In this document: piece by piece, positions 62,118 to 64,000 of the stretch
How the letters are laid out: every line of letters begins with the position of its first letter
Numbering within the stretch: the first letter of the stretch is position 1
NCBI GenBank assembly: GCA_947501025.1
Contig: CANMUM010000007.1
Coordinates: forward strand, 1-64,000
Direction of reading: 5' to 3'
DNA length: 64,000 nucleotides
Origin: an uncultured Paracoccaceae bacterium
Lineage (GTDB): Bacteria > Pseudomonadota > Alphaproteobacteria > Rhodobacterales > Rhodobacteraceae
Notes under the pieces: model-generated
Databases searched by the model: none
What the model was told of the DNA's origin: nothing
Seen by the model: the letters and a program-made list of their open reading frames with translations, nothing else
Made by a program: the position numbers and the translations under genes

Positions 62118-63554
62118 TTAGCCAAGAAGCGAAGCGGCCGCAGAGAGTGATGGATTTTCAATCAAGAAGAAGCGGATCATCCAAGCCAGCATCAAAATGG
62201 CAGAGATTGCGAACACAACGGCCTGAGAAATTGTCCAAACACTTTCATGGTCTTGTGATGGCTCTTCTCCAAAATACATTAAATATATCAGGCGAAGATA
62301 ATAATAAGCACCAATCACAGACGCAATAACCGCGGCGATTGCGAGCCAAACAAGCCCGGAATTGACGGCTGCTGTGATCGCAAGATATTTGCCCCAGAAA
62401 CCTGCGAGCGGCGGAATACCTGCCATTGAGAACATGATGACTGCAAAACCTGCGGCACGTAATGGCATTTTGCTTGAAAGCTGACCAAGATCACTTATCT
62501 CAACGGCTTCACGGCCATCACGCTCCATCGACATGACGAAAGCGAATGCACCAAGTGACATCACGACATAGATCGTCAAGAAAATCAGCATAGAATGAAG
62601 ACCTTCTTGTGTTCCTGAAGAGAGTGCCAAAAGCACAAAGCCCATATTCAAAACGGATGAGTAAGCCAGTAGGCGTTTGATATTGGTTTGACCGATGGCA
62701 GCAATTGCACCAACAAATACAGAAAGAAGCGCGAGAACTGCCAGAATTTGTTGCCATGCGATAACTGCATCAGCAAAACCAACATAGAACAAACGAGATA
62801 GCATGCCGATCGCAGCAACTTTTGGAGCCGTTGCGAAAAGTGCTGTTACGGCAGTTGGGGCACCTTGATACACATCAGGTGTCCACATATGAAATGGTGC
62901 CGCCGAAATTTTGAAGGCAATCGCAGCCGCCAAGAAAGCGAGGCCGAATACAATGCCAAGATTTGGATGCGCGCCGATTGAAGCCGCAATCGCGCCATAT
63001 TCCGTTGTGCCTGAAAAACCGTAGACCAAAGATGCACCGAAGAGGAAAAGCCCTGAAGACAATGCTCCAAGCACAAAATATTTCATACCCGCTTCTGATG
63101 AGCGTGCATTGTCACGGCGATATGCTGCAAGCACATAAAGTGCGAGAGATTGCAGTTCAAGGCCGATATAAAGTGACATCAAATTATTGGCCGCGACCAT
63201 AATCATCATGCCAAGTGCAGACAAAGCCAAAAGCACAGGAAACTCAATTGTATAGAGCCCTGTCCGTTTTAAATAGCGCACTGAAGATGCCAATACGCCC
63301 GCACAAGAAATAGCAACTAGCACCTTAAGATATCTGCCGAAGGCATCATCTGTGAGCATATTATTAAAGAGGCTATTTGTACCTGAGCCGAGTGAAATCC
63401 ATAATGCCAAAACGAGAAAAACTGCCGTTGTGGCAATAAATATAATACGCGGAGTGGCGTCGCGTTTGACGAAGACACCAAACATGAGCGCAGCCATTGC
63501 AAAAAGGCTTAGAGTGATTTCTGGTAAGAAGAAATTGAGATCAGTGCTATTCAT
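62118..63554 (-). CDS. nuoN: NADH-quinone oxidoreductase subunit N
   Basis: A proton-pumping antiporter-like membrane subunit of complex I. The 478-residue protein has about 14 helices; the typical LYIGLELQSLALYVLAAY, the Lys-containing FKISAAPFHMWTPDVYQGAP and NIKRLLAYSSVLNMGFVLL segments are present. It follows nuoM by 8 bp and precedes birA. Confidence 0.96.
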   Translation of the reverse strand: MNSTDLNFFLPEITLSLFAMAALMFGVFVKRDATPRIIFIATTAVFLVLALWISLGSGTNSLFNNMLTDDAFGRYLKVLVAISCAGVLASSVRYLKRTGLYTIEFPVLLALSALGMMIMVAANNLMSLYIGLELQSLALYVLAAYRRDNARSSEAGMKYFVLGALSSGLFLFGASLVYGFSGTTEYGAIAASIGAHPNLGIVFGLAFLAAAIAFKISAAPFHMWTPDVYQGAPTAVTALFATAPKVAAIGMLSRLFYVGFADAVIAWQQILAVLALLSVFVGAIAAIGQTNIKRLLAYSSVLNMGFVLLALSSGTQEGLHSMLIFLTIYVVMSLGAFAFVMSMERDGREAVEISDLGQLSSKMPLRAAGFAVIMFSMAGIPPLAGFWGKYLAITAAVNSGLVWLAIAAVIASVIGAYYYLRLIYLMYFGEEPSQDHESVWTISQAVVFAISAILMLAWMIRFFLIENPSLSAAASLLG

Positions 63555-63562
63555 ATTATCCT

Positions 63563-64000
63563 CTAATGTCCTGCGGCTTCAGTTGCTTCTGCGCCATGTT
63601 CTGCGGCATCGCCTGTATGCTCAACCATTTCTGGCATTTCGACTGCTATTTCTGGAAGTGTTTCAATCAATGCCGATACGGCTGGCGACACATAGTCCAG
63701 AACAAGGCTTGGATAAACACCCAAGATGATTGTAGCTGCGACAAGTGGCGCAAACAGCCAAATTTCGCGCTTATTCAAATCGGTAATGTTTTTAAGGCTT
63801 TCCTTAATAAGATCACCAAACACCACACGGCGATAAAGCCAAAGCGCGTATCCCGCCGACAAAATCACACCAGTTGTTGCAAACAAAGCTGTCCAAGTGC
63901 TGACTTGGAACACACCTGCCAATGTTAAGAATTCACCTATAAAACCTGATGTGCCCGGAAGGCCGACATTGCCCATTGTGAAGAGCAAGAAGATCAAGGC
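63563..64000 (-). CDS. nuoM: NADH-quinone oxidoreductase subunit M (C-terminal part)
   Basis: About 145 C-terminal residues of NuoM; the gene runs past the right edge. [22 protein letters not shown] marks the conserved helix 12 region, followed by [13 protein letters not shown] and the last helix with [19 protein letters not shown]. The tail carries an acidic/Ala/His stretch ([14 protein letters not shown]). The first Met in the window is internal, not a start. Confidence 0.95.
   Translation of the reverse strand, partial: ALIFLLFTMGNVGLPGTSGFIGEFLTLAGVFQVSTWTALFATTGVILSAGYALWLYRRVVFGDLIKESLKNITDLNKREIWLFAPLVAATIILGVYPSLVLDYVSPAVSALIETLPEIAVEMPEMVEHTGDAAEHGAEATEAAGH

Overview
The window reads as a chromosomal segment of a marine-type Rhodobacterales alphaproteobacterium with lower GC than most of its relatives. 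Evidence is gene content and order: a prolyl-isomerase gene leading into trpE, then trpG-trpD-trpC-moaC-moeA; a DUF1153/SciP regulator next to mnmA; aroK-aroB beside xerD and a CorC-type gene; a stand-alone methyl-tetrahydrofolate:corrinoid methyltransferase next to a MetF-like protein; a gene-transfer-agent (GTA) type holin with its muramidase; and nuoM-nuoN-birA-coaX-rnj. The species cannot be named from sequence alone. Almost all of it is core genome. No insertion sequence, CRISPR array, prophage or rRNA operon was seen.

Layout. 1-9.9 kb: tRNA-Thr, a B12-dependent ribonucleotide reductase behind an NrdR-like box, an orphan putAbiC-like abortive-infection membrane protein, release factor 3, a DUF1287 protein, ArsC, and an ABC-F ATPase. 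10-20 kb: PpiD-like chaperone, tryptophan genes, molybdenum cofactor genes, SciP, and MnmA. 20-22 kb: a membrane protein and an M20 dipeptidase. 22-31 kb (minus strand): a tightly overlapping run ccmF-ccmH-enoyl-CoA hydratase-glnE-small protein-hybrid histidine kinase. 30.7-32 kb: the holin/N-acetylmuramidase pair sits between ccmE and ccmF with its own upstream palindrome and its own terminator. 32-37 kb: ccmE, argC, murI, an acyltransferase, aroB, aroK. 37-41 kb: an exported protein of unknown function, XerD, a CorC-like protein, and a membrane gene cut by an in-frame TAG. 41-45 kb: one-carbon metabolism (corrinoid methyltransferase, MetF-like protein, PF13769 protein, canonical MetF). 45-50 kb: Ppx/GppA, RlmE, SufT-SufA behind an IscR-like site, an AlkA-type glycosylase, an esterase, YjdM, and PaiB. 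50-56 kb: a Met/Asp-rich lipoprotein, S9, L13, LysE, a frameshifted DUF2459 gene, heme A synthase, a VOC protein, TrmJ, and a DUF4188 protein. 56-64 kb: isocitrate dehydrogenase, dodecin, an FMN reductase, RNase J, CoaX, BirA, NuoN, and the C-terminal part of NuoM at the edge.

What stands out. (1) The two-gene lysis cassette, of the kind that releases GTA particles in Rhodobacter, lies inside the cytochrome c maturation locus with a perfect 7-2-7 palindrome about 20 bp before its first gene; SciP, an antagonist of the CtrA pathway that governs GTA in this order, lies in the same window. (2) An IscR type-1-like operator overlaps a promoter before sufT-sufA. (3) A putAbiC-like defence gene lies alone between nrdJ and prfC. 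(4) Two genes look broken: DUF2459 by a single-base frameshift and a four-helix membrane gene by one TAG. (5) Several symmetric, unassigned operator-like elements lie at 9.9, 43.7, 50.6 and 56.1 kb. Functions are assigned from motifs and remembered family features; no database search was possible.
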